Translations under genes and position numbers: made by a program
The notes under the pieces: generated by a model
What the model was told of the DNA's origin: nothing
Seen by the model: the letters and a program-made list of their open reading frames with translations, nothing else
Databases searched by the model: none
Shown here: positions 54,298 through 63,083 of the stretch, one piece after another
Layout: each line of letters starts with the position of its first letter
Numbering within the stretch: the first letter of the stretch is position 1
From: Microcoleus sp. EPA2
GTDB taxonomy: Bacteria > Cyanobacteriota > Cyanobacteriia > Cyanobacteriales > Microcoleaceae
DNA length: 64,000 bases
Reading direction: 5' to 3'
Assembly: GCA_020882975.1 (NCBI GenBank)
Contig: JAHRFD010000010.1
Span: 1-64,000 of the forward strand

Positions 54298-54332
54298 AAG
54301 TTTTTGTATTGTCAATCAGCTTTTGATCGGCG

Positions 54333-54389
54333 GGCTTTCCGGCCTATTCCACCATAAACTTAATCTATGGTGAAACAGGCCGGAGAGCC
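54333..54389. terminator. Inverted repeat between clpX and dnaX
   Basis: Arms of 24 bases (GGCTTTCCGGCCTATTCC and onward, paired with the right arm ending GGCCGGAGAGCC) match at 21 of 24 positions around a nine-base loop. Both genes end here, so it can act for either strand. A shorter relative is at 8874-8905. Confidence 0.75.
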
Positions 54390-54415
54390 TGTTGATTCCC
54401 AATCCCCATTCCCAA

Positions 54416-56455
54416 CTACCAATCAATTAAATCATCCTCATCTGACTCAGAAGACAACGCAGGTAAGTCCGGTTCAGATTCCCATGTAAAAGTTTCCGAC
54501 TCCCAAACCTCCAAGCCATCGGAGAAATCAACTACTTCCCCATCAAACATCTGAGCCCACACCCCAGCAGCATTGACTACATCTTGGGCATCAGCCCGCA
54601 CCGCCACAGCTTGAGCATTTAAATCATTCCCAGAGGCGATCGACCCCTTACTCTCCCCCCCCACTGGTTCCGAAGCATTTGACAGCTTGGCGCTAGTATT
54701 TTCAGGGGCTGGCGAGTGTTTTTGTGCTTCTCCCCTATTCCTGGAAAAATCCTCTAAAATTTCCGGTTTTTGTACCTGTTGATTCCCATCATCCACCGGA
54801 GTATAATTCCGAGAATTTCCCCCCATACGTCCGTTAGAAGTGGGGAAATTCTTGGGTTCTAAACTATTAGTTTCAGTGGAATTTTTTAATCCCAATTGGA
54901 CCGTGACTCGACGGTTAAAAATTTGCAAAAAAGCTTCTTCAATATTAGTTACTTTGTCTTTAACCATCTTGAGCAACTGTGGCGAATTAATTTTAATAAC
55001 CGCCGCATCATTGCTAAAACTCACCAGATGTCCGTGTTGGCGAAGCAAAGATTGAGTACCGTGGGGGCGCACGCGATTCAGTACCTGTTCCCACACTTGA
55101 TTTAGATCGATTTCGCTAGTGGAATTAGTTGGTGGATAATTTGTGGTGTCAGCAGTCGGTATAGATTCTCGAATCGGTGCGGTGAATGTGTTTTCTGTGG
55201 GATTAGCCATAGGTGGCGGAGTCGTCGGAGGAGGTTGCACATTTGGCATTGCAGATTCTGCAATATGAGATATCTGACTCCCTCCCACTGGGGTTTGGGG
55301 GGGCTGAATTTGTGCTGGATTAGTATTTTGTGCTGGTTGATTTACTGGTTGTGGCTGAGTTCTAATGGCTGAGGGTAATAATCCCAATAATGTTACTTCT
55401 AGCCACAAACGTGGCTGAGTAGTGTTTTTAATTTGTACTTCGTGGGTTTGCAAGTGTTTCTGACCCGCTAAAATTAATTCTGCCTCCCAATGAGTTGCAA
55501 ACTTGACAAGTTTATCCCAAGTGGCTGAGGTTAAAGCTACTAAATCTGAGCGTGTTGGTGCTGCTTTTGCTATCAGCAAATCTCGGTAAAAACTGGCTAG
55601 ATTCTGAAGAACTATCAGTGGTTCTCGACCGCGATTCATCAGGTGACGGGTCATGTCTACTAAGGCTGTGGCATTGTCTTTGTCAATAGCTTCTAGGAGT
55701 TCCATTAAGTCGTTTTCTGGGACTGCACCGACTAAATCCCAAACTTTTTCGACGGTGACTTCACCGGGAAATAAACTGAGTTGGTCTAGCAGACTTTCGG
55801 CATCTCGCAGTCCTCCTTGGGCGAGTTGAGCAACCATATATACTGCGTCGCTGGCTATGTTGATATTTTCTAATTTGGCAATTTTCTGTAAGTGGGCGGT
55901 CATTGCATCGAGGGCTATGCGGCGAAAGTCGAATCTTTGACAGCGGGAAATAATTGTTGGTAAGACTCTTTGAGGGTCTGTGGTTGCGAGGACGAATACT
56001 ACGTTGTCTGGTGGTTCTTCTAGGGTTTTTAATAAGGCGTTAAATGCCTGGTTACTGAGCATATGAACTTCGTCAATTACATATACTTTGTAGCGGCATT
56101 GTACGGGGGCAAATTGAGCGCGTTCGATCAAATCCCGGATGTTATCGACTCCTGTGTTGCTGGCGGCATCAATTTCGATTACGTCTAGTGTGGAACCTCT
56201 GGCTATTTCTTGGCAAACGTTGCATTTGCCGCATGGTGTGGGGGTTGGGGCACCCGTAGAAATACAGTTGAGGGATTTGGCAAAAATTCGAGCACTAGAG
56301 GTTTTACCGGTGCCTCTGGGGCCTGTGAATAGATATGCTGGTGCTATGCGATTTTGCAGGATGGCGCTAGTGAGGGTTTGGGCGATCGCCTCTTGGCCTA
56401 CTAATTCGGCAAAAGTCTGGGGGCGATATTTGTGGTGGAGGGGTTCGTAGGTCAC
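54416..56455 (-). CDS. dnaX: DNA polymerase III subunit tau/gamma
   Basis: This 679-residue protein starts at GTG (56455). Walker A is GPRGTGKTSS, zinc-binding cysteines lie in CGKCNVC, and DEVHML is the Walker B region, all in the first 130 residues. It loads the sliding clamp and links polymerase and helicase. The C-terminal half is Pro-, Gln- and Asn-rich, then acidic. No frameshift signal for gamma was checked in detail. The gene is not in an operon here. Confidence 0.95.
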   Translation of the reverse strand: MTYEPLHHKYRPQTFAELVGQEAIAQTLTSAILQNRIAPAYLFTGPRGTGKTSSARIFAKSLNCISTGAPTPTPCGKCNVCQEIARGSTLDVIEIDAASNTGVDNIRDLIERAQFAPVQCRYKVYVIDEVHMLSNQAFNALLKTLEEPPDNVVFVLATTDPQRVLPTIISRCQRFDFRRIALDAMTAHLQKIAKLENINIASDAVYMVAQLAQGGLRDAESLLDQLSLFPGEVTVEKVWDLVGAVPENDLMELLEAIDKDNATALVDMTRHLMNRGREPLIVLQNLASFYRDLLIAKAAPTRSDLVALTSATWDKLVKFATHWEAELILAGQKHLQTHEVQIKNTTQPRLWLEVTLLGLLPSAIRTQPQPVNQPAQNTNPAQIQPPQTPVGGSQISHIAESAMPNVQPPPTTPPPMANPTENTFTAPIRESIPTADTTNYPPTNSTSEIDLNQVWEQVLNRVRPHGTQSLLRQHGHLVSFSNDAAVIKINSPQLLKMVKDKVTNIEEAFLQIFNRRVTVQLGLKNSTETNSLEPKNFPTSNGRMGGNSRNYTPVDDGNQQVQKPEILEDFSRNRGEAQKHSPAPENTSAKLSNASEPVGGESKGSIASGNDLNAQAVAVRADAQDVVNAAGVWAQMFDGEVVDFSDGLEVWESETFTWESEPDLPALSSESDEDDLIDW

Positions 56456-56982
56456 GATCGAATATGGGTGTTATGTTAACTAAGGAGATGTGGTTCGATC
56501 GCACCATAGCTCAACTTTCAAAGCAAGTTCTCTGGAGGCGAACTGAGTGGAACGAAGAACTCGTAGCAATTAGTACCTAAGTCTTTTGGGCGCTACGATC
56601 GTCCGGGCGATCGATTGTGGTCCTCAAGATTTTTTAAGAGCGATCGGAGAATTACTATTAATCTATGTAAATTCACTGATATTTGCGAGAAACTGCTCTG
56701 CTGAAAAAACATTTTTCCTGCGGGTATTGGTATAATATATCACACATTATTTACCATCGCTTTTTGCCAGTACAAGGGTGCAATTTTCCGAGATTTCGCG
56801 AACCTGCTTGCAGTTAAAGATAAAGTATTAATTAGAGGGTGCCCGTTCGAGTTGTAGAAATCCAATTGTAGAAAGATTGTGGTAGAAAGAAGTCAAGGTG
56901 GCTCGAACCAGCGAGTTGCAATGTCATCTCCACTCAGGGGCATTCTATAAATATAACGTCAAATTTTACCCTTTAAAAGCCC
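56456..56982. other. Divergent spacer between dnaX and a hypothetical gene
   Basis: This stretch holds promoters for the divergent genes on both sides, but I see no gene or strong repeat. There are scattered GATCG motifs and an AT-rich run TATAATATATCACAC near 56731. An RNA is possible but has no recognised structure. Confidence 0.5.
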
Positions 56983-57879
56983 ATGTCAACCAAAATAATC
57001 CTTGTAGAACCAAGGTTGGCAGTAGCCTCTCCCAAGCCCAAACAGGCTAAGCCAGGAGGTTTACCCTCGGATCAAATCTTGATGGGAGCATCGGGATTAC
57101 TGTTGTTATTACTTGTCGGTTTAGCGGTGTTTAGCAAAATTAAACTGGATGGTTTGAGCAAGAAGCTCACTTTTGAGGAATTTAGAAATCGAGAACTCCA
57201 GAAAAAATATAAAATGGCTCTGGAAACGATGTCAAAAATGGAAAAAAATCCCGACCTCATCCACTCACGAGACTTTAATTTAGACTACCTGAGAATGCGG
57301 ATGGCGGAAGAAGTTTTTCACTTTGCCATTGTGACTCAAATTAAGGTAAAAGTCAAAGAAAAAATTAGTATTGCCCTGCGTCCAACTCAGGGTAGTGTAG
57401 GAGATAAAAGTGGGAACGCCGGCACTGGCAGACAAGTGGATTCGATGTTTGATATCGAATACGAAACTGGCGATCCGGCGGTAAAAATCGAAAAGCGAGT
57501 GCTGTTTCGGATTCAAATTAAGTTGATGAAACTCCCGACTCAGGCAACATCGGCGACAATTAATCAAATTATTGACTGTTTGGAAACTTACCTAAGTCCT
57601 TCCGACGACCACGACAGTTGGCAGCCGACAATTCAAGGTCGCATCGTTCACATTGAATGGGACCAAAAGGCGAAACCGACGCCGATGTTGGTGCTGGAAC
57701 AGTCGAATGAAGGAGTGAATGTCACTTTCAGAACTACTAGAGCTGCCGCTGGCAGACCTGCAAATGCCAATGACAGTCAGTTAGCCGGTGCTAAGGGTGC
57801 AAAAGGTAAGAGTGCAAGTAAAAGTGCATCCAAGAGTTCTACAAAAACAGGTACTAAGCGTCCGACTTCCCGCAAGTAA
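56983..57879 (+). CDS. Hypothetical membrane-anchored protein
   Basis: This 298-residue protein has a Lys/Pro-rich N-terminus, one membrane helix at about residues 34-52 (SGLLLLLLVGLAVFSKI) and a coiled-coil-like stretch (about 55-90). A beta-rich domain follows, and a Lys/Ser-rich basic tail starts at about 265 (KSASKSASKSSTK). It is convergent with pcyA. I do not recognise the family. It could be a membrane-anchored nucleic-acid- or lipid-binding protein, judging only from the basic tail. Confidence 0.75.
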   Translation: MSTKIILVEPRLAVASPKPKQAKPGGLPSDQILMGASGLLLLLLVGLAVFSKIKLDGLSKKLTFEEFRNRELQKKYKMALETMSKMEKNPDLIHSRDFNLDYLRMRMAEEVFHFAIVTQIKVKVKEKISIALRPTQGSVGDKSGNAGTGRQVDSMFDIEYETGDPAVKIEKRVLFRIQIKLMKLPTQATSATINQIIDCLETYLSPSDDHDSWQPTIQGRIVHIEWDQKAKPTPMLVLEQSNEGVNVTFRTTRAAAGRPANANDSQLAGAKGAKGKSASKSASKSSTKTGTKRPTSRK

Positions 57880-57896
57880 TTGTCAACATATTTTAG

Positions 57897-58634
57897 CTAT
57901 TTAGGGAAATCAAAAAGCACCTCGGTCATGTAATGTTCTGCCCAATCTTGACCGAAAGCTTTTTCCAATACGCGACGGGTTTTGTCGTTTTGTTGCTGCT
58001 GGGTGCAGTAGTAAATTTGAGCATCGAGAATTTTTGATGCTTCGGCGACAGAAACTGGTTCTGAGGCTACTGCCAGTTTGCAGTGAATTTCCATGTAGGA
58101 TTCAACTATGTCCAGAAATCGACTTTCTTCTTCTGGGGAATCTGGGCGCACAAATAGGCAAAATTCTGAAAAAATATCGCCCCATTCGGGAATTTGGCGG
58201 GGACAGGAAAACTGGTTGACGGGCAGAGTTTGCAGTGGAGTGCGGTAGGTTTCGGACAAAGTGCGATCGGCATTGAGGGGAGAAAGGTCGGCGATCGCAG
58301 CGCTAATTTGGCCTTTACCTGCTACGATATCCGTACCGAACATGGGCAAAGCGTAATTCGGTCTGGGAAACATCACGCAGTGCAGGATATCGAGCAAGGG
58401 GCCGACTTTGGCGAGTTCTAGGTGTATTTTACGGAATTGGGGAGTTTGATAGCAGCGGTTTTCGATGATCAGTTTTTCTCCTTCCAAACGCCCTTCCACA
58501 TATCCCAACTCAGCAGGCAGGTGGTAGGGTTCCAGGTCGAGGTACCGACGCCATACTGATTCTATCCGATCGGCTAGTTCGCGGATGAGGTAGTGTTGTT
58601 GGTCTCGTAGAGAAGGCTTGGATATTTCTAACAT
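57897..58634 (-). CDS. pcyA: Phycocyanobilin:ferredoxin oxidoreductase
   Basis: This 245-residue protein matches PcyA. The catalytic Glu73, His85 and Asp102 (LELAKVG, ILHCVMFP, GTDIVAG) keep the spacing of Glu76, His88 and Asp105 in Synechocystis PcyA. It reduces biliverdin by four electrons to phycocyanobilin, the phycobilisome and phytochrome chromophore, using ferredoxin. The ATG is preceded by an AT-rich leader. The gene is divergent from tatA. Confidence 0.95.
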   Translation of the reverse strand: MLEISKPSLRDQQHYLIRELADRIESVWRRYLDLEPYHLPAELGYVEGRLEGEKLIIENRCYQTPQFRKIHLELAKVGPLLDILHCVMFPRPNYALPMFGTDIVAGKGQISAAIADLSPLNADRTLSETYRTPLQTLPVNQFSCPRQIPEWGDIFSEFCLFVRPDSPEEESRFLDIVESYMEIHCKLAVASEPVSVAEASKILDAQIYYCTQQQQNDKTRRVLEKAFGQDWAEHYMTEVLFDFPK

Positions 58635-58766
58635 TCTGATTTATGGGGCGATCGGCTTAACAAAACTTTATTCAACTGTTGCAGGATGCAGGAACAAAGG
58701 TAGATACTTTTAAGGATATCAGTAAGATCGACGGGCGAGCGAGCAAGTTTTACAGGAGATGAATCT

Positions 58767-58970
58767 ATGTTTGGTCTAGGATTGCCCGAAATGGGCATTA
58801 TTGCGGTAGTAGCTATTCTAATTTTCGGTCCTAAGAAAATTCCTGAGTTGGGCAATGCTTTGGGAAAAACCTTGCGGAGTTTTAAGGAAGGGGTGAGTCA
58901 AGCTGAGGATGAATCTCCCGTCAAGGAGAAGGAGAAGGAGAAAGAGGAAGAGACTCAACCGAAAGTGTAA
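58767..58970 (+). CDS. tatA: Twin-arginine translocase subunit TatA/E
   Basis: This 67-residue protein has AGGAG before the ATG. The N-terminal membrane helix MFGLGLPEMGIIAVVAILIF is followed by the Tat signature FGPKKIPELGNALG and an amphipathic helix, then an acidic/basic tail. TatA forms the translocation pore for folded proteins such as PhoX, encoded earlier in the window. No tatC is adjacent. Confidence 0.93.
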   Translation: MFGLGLPEMGIIAVVAILIFGPKKIPELGNALGKTLRSFKEGVSQAEDESPVKEKEKEKEEETQPKV

Positions 58971-59274
58971 ATTAGTGTGGTAGTGAAGATTTTAGTCCTG
59001 ATATTTAAGGACTAAAGTTCTCGCTTGCTATCTCTGGGGAAAATTTGTGCTGAAACATGAGTACAACTTCCACCAGAGACTGAATTTGTTAGTTGTGGGG
59101 TGGGGACGGGAGCCCGGTGATTAATCAAGCCCCCCCATTACCAAATTAACTATTTGTGGAACTGGTCGAAGAACCCGTTGCTAAGAAGGATACAAATCCC
59201 AACCCAAAAAAATGCTATAATATCGACTTTGAATCCTAAGATTGTCCAATAAATAGAGAAAATAGTAACATAAT
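58971..59274. other. Spacer after tatA with a hairpin
   Basis: A TTTAGTCC / GGACTAAA 8-base stem at 58990-59017 is well placed to terminate tatA. The rest holds GGGGTGGGG and CCCCCC runs and no gene. A TATAAT-like box may serve the next gene. Confidence 0.55.
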
Positions 59275-59649
59275 ATGGTCGTTATTACATCCCAAGAAAT
59301 TGCCTTATTTCGCTCAGAATTAGCAGCCTATTCCCAAGCATTGAAGGCCCTCGATGAAATCGAAGATTGCGAGGGAAATATCGAAGATGCAGCGATATCT
59401 CTGGCAATTCAAGCCGGACAAGAACCGAATATTTCTGAAAATTGGCTAGACGGATTAGCTAAAAGATGCCGCGTTGCTATCTGCAAATCTGAGATTAAAG
59501 AAGAGTTGATAAATGGACGTTTGAATGCAGCCTTCGGAGATTTGTTAGCCGCGAAAGTTTGCCCGGATATTTTGATAACTGCGGTGATTATTTATGTGTT
59601 TAAAACTGGGGTGAATGAGTTTTGTGAGCCTCTTGAATATAAACTTTAA
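59275..59649 (+). CDS. Hypothetical protein
   Basis: This 124-residue protein is mostly helical (ITSQEIALFRSELAAYSQALKALDEIEDCEGNIED, WLDGLAKRCRVAI, DILITAVIIYVFKTGVNEF). It has no signal peptide. The last hydrophobic helix may be buried or membrane-facing. I do not recognise the family. A 3' spacer with long direct repeats follows. Confidence 0.65.
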   Translation: MVVITSQEIALFRSELAAYSQALKALDEIEDCEGNIEDAAISLAIQAGQEPNISENWLDGLAKRCRVAICKSEIKEELINGRLNAAFGDLLAAKVCPDILITAVIIYVFKTGVNEFCEPLEYKL

Positions 59650-59662
59650 AGCTATATTAGTC

Positions 59663-60050
59663 GGTGGCGAGAAACCGGGTTTTTACGAACATACTTAGTT
59701 ACACCACCCAAAAATCACAAAAAACCAGATTTCTGAGATTCTCTGGGTGGCGAGAAACCGGGTTTTTACGAACATACTTAGTTACACCACCCAAAAATCA
59801 CAAAAAACCCGGTTTCTGAGATTCCCGGTTTCTGAGATTCTCTGGGTGGCGAGAAACCGGGTTTTTATCCACCTACTTTGTCATATTGTTTCCGGTTACA
59901 TCGGAATGATTTAACCGCAGAGAACACAGAGGACACAGAGGGAGAGAATAGAGTTCTGAATAATTCTGATGAAGAGAGGATTTGATATCACACCACCCAA
60001 AAATCACCAAAAACCGGGTTTCTGAGGTTCTGCGGTTTTTGAGTCCATGA
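59663..60050. repeat. Direct repeats of about 83 bases
   Basis: Units begin GGTGGCGAGAAACCGGG at 59663, 59746 and 59845. The second unit carries a 16-base internal duplication (CCCGGTTTCTGAGATT). Each contains inverted GAAACCGGGTTTTT and AAAACCCGGTTTC arms. A last partial unit and TTAACCGCAGAGAACAC and GTTACATCGGAATGAT elements follow. No gene is present. Confidence 0.8.
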
Positions 60051-60073
60051 GTAGTTAAACGAGAATATATAAA

Positions 60074-61294
60074 ATGCAGATCGGCATATTTTTAGGAAAT
60101 CTCGGAAATCCCCTAATCTATTATCCCAAGTTAGCGAAGATTACTGGGGGTGTCTCGGCTAGTATTTTGCTATGTCAATTATTTCAATGGCAATCTCAAC
60201 TAAAAAAAACAGAATGGCTAACAACTAATTGCGATGAGATTGAAGCAGTCACTGGGTTAAATTCGGAAGAACAAGAATTAGCCATAAATCAACTCAAAAG
60301 TCGTTCGCTCCTCAAAGCCAAATCAATTAATTATCACATATATACCTGGGAACTATGGGCTGACATTGATGTTTTTGAGGAAATACTCAATAATTACTTC
60401 ACCGGAATTTCTGATGATAGCATAACACAAACTCTCCCGAAAAGTCTCAATTATCCTGTAGAAATAGTGGCTGATAATTCTTCATCAAATCCCAACATTA
60501 AAACCGACAAATTCTTCGGTCAACCCCGTAAACCCATAGCCGTTGCTGTCACCCCAAATTACCAATTTAGCGGCCCTTGGAACTCCCAAGAACAACTCCA
60601 TAATTTTCAACGAGCTTTAGAAGCCTATGCTAGAAAATGCAACTTGGGTTTTGGCAATCCTTCGGGCTGGGCTTTCAAAATTATTGACAGTATCACTAAG
60701 GGCTTAGCTTCGACTTTTTGGGATGAATTTATCGCGGGCATTCCTTTAGGAGAAAGTCAGAAGGTGCAGCGAGATTGGGAAATTGCACCAGAAGTGCCTT
60801 ATCCGGCCTTTGAAGAGGAGCGAATTCAGTATTATGTCCACAAAGGTGAACCGCTGGAAGCAGCGGTTTCTAAGGCTCGTGCTGATTTGAGAAACCCGGT
60901 TTTGGGTAAGGATTTGTGGGAGGGTTTTTTACGAAAGTGCGATCGCCTTGCGGAGGATGCTTTCCAAGCAAAACAGCGGGGGGTTGAGACACCATATCTG
61001 CCGTCTTCCTTCAACGAAAAACCGCAAATCACTAAGGATAGTGTGATGCGGAAATTAGGGGCGATCGCACCGCAATTTGCCCTGAATCAAGCCACATCTG
61101 AACCGACACCAGAACCGCCAAAACTTGCAGAAACAGCATCGCTAATCCCCGCTGAAACTCCCAGTATTTCCGCTTTGCAAAAAGCTTACAATACTCCTCT
61201 CGGTCGCAGTATAATTGAAAAACAGATTGCTGCGAATCCTGATTGGGGCTACGAAATAGTTGACGGGGAAATAGTGGAATCAATTCCTTTTTAA
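60074..61294 (+). CDS. Replication-initiator-like HTH protein
   Basis: This 406-residue protein has an N-terminal winged-helix-like part (SILLCQLFQWQSQLKKTEWLT, EIEAVTGLNSEEQELAINQLKSR) similar to the helix-turn-helix domains of phage and plasmid replication proteins. A long middle follows, and the C-terminus has DWGYEIVDGEIVES. It lacks a clear nuclease or ATPase motif. It may be a remnant of an integrated element. The C-terminal tail recurs in the next gene. The assignment is tentative. Confidence 0.6.
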   Translation: MQIGIFLGNLGNPLIYYPKLAKITGGVSASILLCQLFQWQSQLKKTEWLTTNCDEIEAVTGLNSEEQELAINQLKSRSLLKAKSINYHIYTWELWADIDVFEEILNNYFTGISDDSITQTLPKSLNYPVEIVADNSSSNPNIKTDKFFGQPRKPIAVAVTPNYQFSGPWNSQEQLHNFQRALEAYARKCNLGFGNPSGWAFKIIDSITKGLASTFWDEFIAGIPLGESQKVQRDWEIAPEVPYPAFEEERIQYYVHKGEPLEAAVSKARADLRNPVLGKDLWEGFLRKCDRLAEDAFQAKQRGVETPYLPSSFNEKPQITKDSVMRKLGAIAPQFALNQATSEPTPEPPKLAETASLIPAETPSISALQKAYNTPLGRSIIEKQIAANPDWGYEIVDGEIVESIPF

Positions 61295-61399
61295 TAACAT
61301 TCCTAGACGGAACCGGCGCAATTAGTAGGGTGCGTCAGTTGGTAAAACCTATTTTTTATACTAAACTCAAGACTGACGCACCATACCAACTAAGCAGAT

Positions 61400-61633
61400 A
61401 TGAAGCGAATTAGCGAGATCAATCCGCTGGGGGAAGAGCGGGCAAATCCTTCGGAGCAAACTAGGGAAAATCTGCGGCGGGAAAGGTTGCAGCGACAAAG
61501 AGATGAGGGATATCAAATGTTAGTTGAACTCTGCGATATGGGCGAATATGACATGGCAGAGCAGTTGGCAATTCGCAACTCTAATTGGGGTTATGAAATA
61601 GTTGATGGGATTGTGATGGAAAGGATGGATTAG
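61400..61633 (+). CDS. Small protein sharing a C-terminal tail with the preceding gene
   Basis: This 77-residue protein has a basic N-terminal half (ENLRRERLQRQRDEGYQM) and ends in NWGYEIVDGIVMERMD. The WGYEIVDG motif is also in the C-terminus of the preceding 406-residue protein, so the two share an ancestral module. The function is unknown. The gap after the previous gene is 105 bases, so co-transcription is possible. Confidence 0.6.
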   Translation: MKRISEINPLGEERANPSEQTRENLRRERLQRQRDEGYQMLVELCDMGEYDMAEQLAIRNSNWGYEIVDGIVMERMD

Positions 61634-61800
61634 ATTTGTAGTAAATAGGCACCAATGTCAATAACCCTGTAGGGGCGGGTTCGCCAATAATATCTAACTC
61701 TCGCTAACAATCTATATAAACCCGCCCCCCACCACTCATAAACCACATCAACCTTAAATTTGCATTAAATGCTAAGATGTAGGCGCTGATTTTTCCTTGG
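61634..61800. other. Spacer with G/C-rich repeats
   Basis: This spacer has GTAGGGGCGGGTTCGCC, AACCCGCCCCCC and other fragments of the neighbouring repeat, with no gene. Confidence 0.5.
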
Positions 61801-62067
61801 GTGGGGGCGGGTTTGAGAGATGGTAAATTCTCGGCAATTATTGTTTGTAAAACCCGCCCCTACGAGCCAATTATACAAGCCCAAAAAGATGTGGGTGGGG
61901 GCGGGTTTGAGAGATGGTAAATTCTCGGCAATTATTGTTTGTAAAACCCGCCCCTACGAGCCAATTATACAAGCCCAAAAAGATGTGGGTGGGGGCGGGT
62001 TTGAGAGATGGTAAATTCTCGGCAATTATTGTTTGTAAAACCCGCCCCTACTAGCAAATTATACAAG
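61801..62067. repeat. 94-base tandem repeat, nearly three copies
   Basis: Units starting GTGGGGGCGGGTTTGAGAG begin at 61801, 61895 and 61989, with a period of 94 bases, and are almost identical. Each has arms GGGGGCGGGTTT and AAACCCGCCCCTAC that can pair. The third copy ends in ACTAGCAAATTATACAAG. The plus-strand open frame through them is an artefact. Confidence 0.85.
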
Positions 62068-62099
62068 AAAAAAAAGAGGCAGGGAATATTCCCCGCCTC
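62067..62099 (-). terminator. Terminator of the rbc operon
   Basis: On the minus strand GAGGCGGGGAATATTCCC and TGCCTC form a strong hairpin followed by a run of eight T residues. It lies 52 bases after the rbcS stop. This is a textbook factor-independent terminator. Confidence 0.92.
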
Positions 62100-62150
62100 C
62101 AATCAGCAATGACTGTTAACCTAAAAATTAGATTAGCCAGCCAATCCTTT

Positions 62151-62486
62151 TTAGTAGCCTCTGGTGTTTGGCTTGTGGACGATGAAGCTGAGCACTTGGC
62201 ATTGCTTCACGTTGTCAAAACCCATGACGCGGATGTAGCAACCAGGGTTTTCTTGACGGCAAGCGTTGATTTCTGTCATGATTTCTTGGACGCTGCGAGC
62301 GTGGAACAAAGGCAACTTCCAAAGAGTCCAATAGCGCATTTCAGCGGCGGAGGTTTCGTTGAATTCTACGCCGGGAATGTAGCCTTGATCCAAGATGTAT
62401 TGCAGTTGCTTGGCAATTTGTGCGTCTGTCAGCGGGGGCAAATAGGACAGAGTTTCGTAACGACGCTCTTTAGGTAAAGTTTTCAT
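62151..62486 (-). CDS. rbcS: RuBisCO small subunit
   Basis: This 111-residue protein has the normal small-subunit sequence: [36 protein letters not shown] and the ending [11 protein letters not shown]. Small subunits cap the RbcL8 core in form I RuBisCO. It is the last gene of rbcL-rbcX-rbcS, 46 bases beyond rbcX. Form IB is expected from the context. Confidence 0.97.
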   Translation of the reverse strand: MKTLPKERRYETLSYLPPLTDAQIAKQLQYILDQGYIPGVEFNETSAAEMRYWTLWKLPLFHARSVQEIMTEINACRQENPGCYIRVMGFDNVKQCQVLSFIVHKPNTRGY

Positions 62487-62532
62487 TTTTCTATCTCTAA
62501 GGTGTGTGTTCGATTCGCACTCGTGCGATCGA

Positions 62533-62946
62533 TTAACTCGACAAATTATCTAGATTCGCTTCCGAATCTATGGAGGATGTTTCAGGATTGCTGCTAGCCA
62601 CAGACCAATTAAGCTGCGTAATTCGCTCCAAATGCTGGCGTCTGTGTTCCATATTCGCCTGTTGAATGCCAGTACAAACCATTTCCGGCAAAAATTCTGT
62701 CACATCGTGGGCCAGATATTCTCGCACCGTCATGATCCGAAATCCTAAATCTTGATTTTCCCTCAGCAATTCTTGAATGTATGCTTCTCCATCTTGGATT
62801 TTGCCCTTGGTGGAAAAGTCGTTCAACCAGATTGCTAGAGGAGGATTGGTTTCGCTCAATTGAGTGACCACAATCCGCACGGATTGATAGGTTAGGTAAC
62901 TTGCCAGCACCTTAGCGGTGTCTTTCGCAACTTGTTTGAGATCCAT
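62533..62946 (-). CDS. rbcX: RuBisCO assembly chaperone RbcX
   Basis: This 137-residue protein is helical ([49 protein letters not shown] form). RbcX binds the C-terminal tail of RbcL to stabilise the dimer for holoenzyme assembly. It lies between rbcL and rbcS, the usual cyanobacterial order. The C-terminus is acidic and Ser-rich ([17 protein letters not shown]). Confidence 0.95.
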   Translation of the reverse strand: MDLKQVAKDTAKVLASYLTYQSVRIVVTQLSETNPPLAIWLNDFSTKGKIQDGEAYIQELLRENQDLGFRIMTVREYLAHDVTEFLPEMVCTGIQQANMEHRRQHLERITQLNWSVASSNPETSSIDSEANLDNLSS

Positions 62947-63083
62947 TTTTGACCCCAGCCCTTAAGAGTTTTAGATTGTTGATTTTAGATTTTGGATGCA
63001 AACTTACTTGTAAATCTTCTTCTAAGATAAAGACATAACAGCAAGTTTGCTACCTAAAACCTAAAATCTCAAACCCAAAATCA

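Noticed and set aside
61820..62014. 64-residue frame across the tandem repeats
   Set aside because: It consists only of the translated 94-base repeat.
61801..62067. CRISPR array
   Set aside because: The units are contiguous 94-base copies without unique spacers, and no cas genes are present. The repeats at 59663 fail for the same reason.
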